This document shows, in pieces, positions 63,060-64,000 of a stretch of 64,000 nucleotides of DNA. The notes beneath the pieces are model-generated. The model was not told where the DNA came from. It made no database searches and was given only the letters and a program-made list of their open reading frames with translations. The stretch lies in NCBI GenBank assembly GCA_023910675.1, contig JAAVWC010000012.1, forward strand, positions 1 to 64,000, given 5' to 3'. The DNA comes from Gemmatimonas sp. GTDB lineage: Bacteria > Gemmatimonadota > Gemmatimonadetes > Gemmatimonadales > Gemmatimonadaceae. How positions within the stretch are numbered: the stretch's first letter is position 1; every line of letters begins with the position of its first letter. A program made the translations under genes and the position numbers.

Positions 63060-64000
63060 ATGCACACACGCACGCGGTACTCCGTCGCAATCGCTGCCTC
63101 CCTTTCGGCAGCGATTGCCGTTTCGGCCGGGGCGCAGACGGTGCCACCGGCGACTTCCGCCGCGCCCCGCGCCCCCACGGTGACGGAGCTCCCCTCACCC
63201 ACCACGGCGCTCCTGCAGGCGGTGTACGCGGTCAGCCCGCAGGTGGTGTGGGCGTCAGGGCACAAGGGCGCGGTGCTCCGCTCTCGCGACGGTGGGCGGA
63301 GCTGGGAGCGATTCGAAACGCCTGCGGGTGACACGCTCGAGTATCGCGACATCCACGCCGCCAGCGCCGATACCGCGTGGATTCTTTCGGCGGGTGACGG
63401 CAGCAAATCGCGCATTTACCGCACAACGAACGGTGGCGCCACATGGCGCCTGCAGTTCCTCAACGCCGACAGCGCGGCGTTCTACGATTGCTTCTCGTTC
63501 GGCTCGTCGACGAGCGGTGTGGCCTTTGGCGACGCGTCGAACAGGCGCACGAACCTGCTCCGCACGGATGATGGTGGCGCGTCGTGGTCGCTGTTGCCCG
63601 CGGCGTCGGTACCGGCGCCACTGCCAGGCGAGGGCGCCTTTGCCGCGAGCGGGCGATGTGTGGTGCATGGCGACCCGAACACGGTGTATGTGGCCACGGG
63701 TGCGCCGGGCGCGCGCCTCTTTCGTAGCCGCGATGCCGGTCGCAGCTGGACGGTGGAGAACACGCCGTTCACACGTGGGACCGCTGCCGGCCTCACCGGT
63801 TTGTCGTTCGTCAACGGCACGTTGGGCATTGCCGTCGCCGCCGATATCAATCGCCTGCGCACCGACACGTCGCAGTCGGTGGTCGGCATTACGCGCGACG
63901 GTGGACGTACGTGGGAGATGCGCACCCGACCGCCGCTGCCGGGCGCGCTCGCGGGCGTGACGTGGGTGCCCGATGCCGGCCCCGGTGTTGCCGTGGCGGT
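63060..64000 (+). CDS. Secreted BNR/photosystem-stability-factor-like protein (partial)
   Basis: The 5' part (about 313 codons) of a gene that runs off the window. A signal peptide (RYSVAIAASLSAAIAVSAGA) is followed by repeated sialidase-like blades: GAVLRSRDGGRSWERFETP, SRIYRTTNGGATWRLQFL, LLRTDDGGASWSLLP, LFRSRDAGRSWTVENTP and ITRDGGRTWEMRTRP. The Ser/Thr-x-Asp-x-Gly-x-x-Trp motifs mark BNR/YCF48-like propellers. It begins two bases after tRNA-Ser, so it lacks a normal ribosome site. Confidence 0.85.
   Translation, partial: MHTRTRYSVAIAASLSAAIAVSAGAQTVPPATSAAPRAPTVTELPSPTTALLQAVYAVSPQVVWASGHKGAVLRSRDGGRSWERFETPAGDTLEYRDIHAASADTAWILSAGDGSKSRIYRTTNGGATWRLQFLNADSAAFYDCFSFGSSTSGVAFGDASNRRTNLLRTDDGGASWSLLPAASVPAPLPGEGAFAASGRCVVHGDPNTVYVATGAPGARLFRSRDAGRSWTVENTPFTRGTAAGLTGLSFVNGTLGIAVAADINRLRTDTSQSVVGITRDGGRTWEMRTRPPLPGALAGVTWVPDAGPGVAVA

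Overview
The window is high-GC bacterial DNA. The mix of proteins points to a Gemmatimonas-like member of the Gemmatimonadota: secreted proteins with carboxypeptidase-regulatory-like domains, one of them fused to a receptor plug without a barrel; a DUF2723 membrane glycosyltransferase-like protein; lipoprotein subtilases and propellers; a Minf_1886 protein; and a YtrA-type GntR/ABC operon. This placement is inference from gene content; no rRNA is present to confirm it.

Layout. (1) 0.1-10.2 kb: a TonB-like protein; an Rrf2 regulator with TTGTA/TACAA sites on both sides, a SnoaL-like protein and a photolyase; then a patch of damaged genes (a HigB-type toxin stopped by an in-frame TGA beside an intact antitoxin, a secreted carboxypeptidase-regulatory-like gene with a lost 5' end, a glyoxalase-fold gene with an internal deletion); then a subtilase, a DUF2911 protein, a NYN nuclease-cold-shock fusion and a YceH protein. 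(2) 10.2-21.5 kb: a defence island. A type I restriction operon runs on the minus strand as hsdM-rhuM-hsdS-GIY-YIG, with hsdR further downstream. Between them, on the opposite strand, sits a Panacea-domain gene with a small partner. hsdM carries a one-base frameshift, the GIY-YIG gene carries two, and hsdS is split by an IS630-family element whose exact TA-flanked removal would restore the frame. HsdR, RhuM, the Panacea pair and a Phd/RelE pair look intact. The island ends next to tRNA-CAU and tRNA-fMet, which have a near-consensus promoter. (3) 22-38.9 kb: a minus-strand housekeeping stretch: YtrA/ABC operon, FtsB-like protein, enolase, PlsC, ThiL, a propeller lipoprotein, NAD(P)HX repair enzyme, Minf_1886 protein, GlyA-RpiB, and an acyl-CoA dehydrogenase/hydroxyacyl-CoA dehydrogenase/CPBP protease/thiolase cluster. 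(4) 38.9-46.4 kb: a divergent creatininase-family gene bracketed by two copies of a palindromic repeat, TerB, the plug-only secreted protein, a degenerate GGDEF protein, ThrS and a BON protein. (5) 46.3-58.6 kb: ValS, an Ig-like lipoprotein, GmhB, PurN and PurH on the plus strand, then a class V aminotransferase (minus), a DUF2723 protein and an amidohydrolase, closed by a strong two-way terminator. (6) 58.6-64 kb: a Bax-inhibitor-1-like protein, DUF1611, an SDR, a flavin monooxygenase, tRNA-Ser(TGA), and the start of a secreted photosystem-stability-factor-like (BNR) protein that runs off the window.

The main message is uneven decay. Housekeeping genes are clean, while the two accessory regions carry several independent lesions that spare the antitoxin-type genes. 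The most unusual items are the inverted Panacea pair nested in a broken type I operon, the restorable IS insertion in hsdS, the stop-codon toxin, and the palindromic elements around the creatininase-like gene. All calls come from reading the sequence and from family knowledge; no database search was run.
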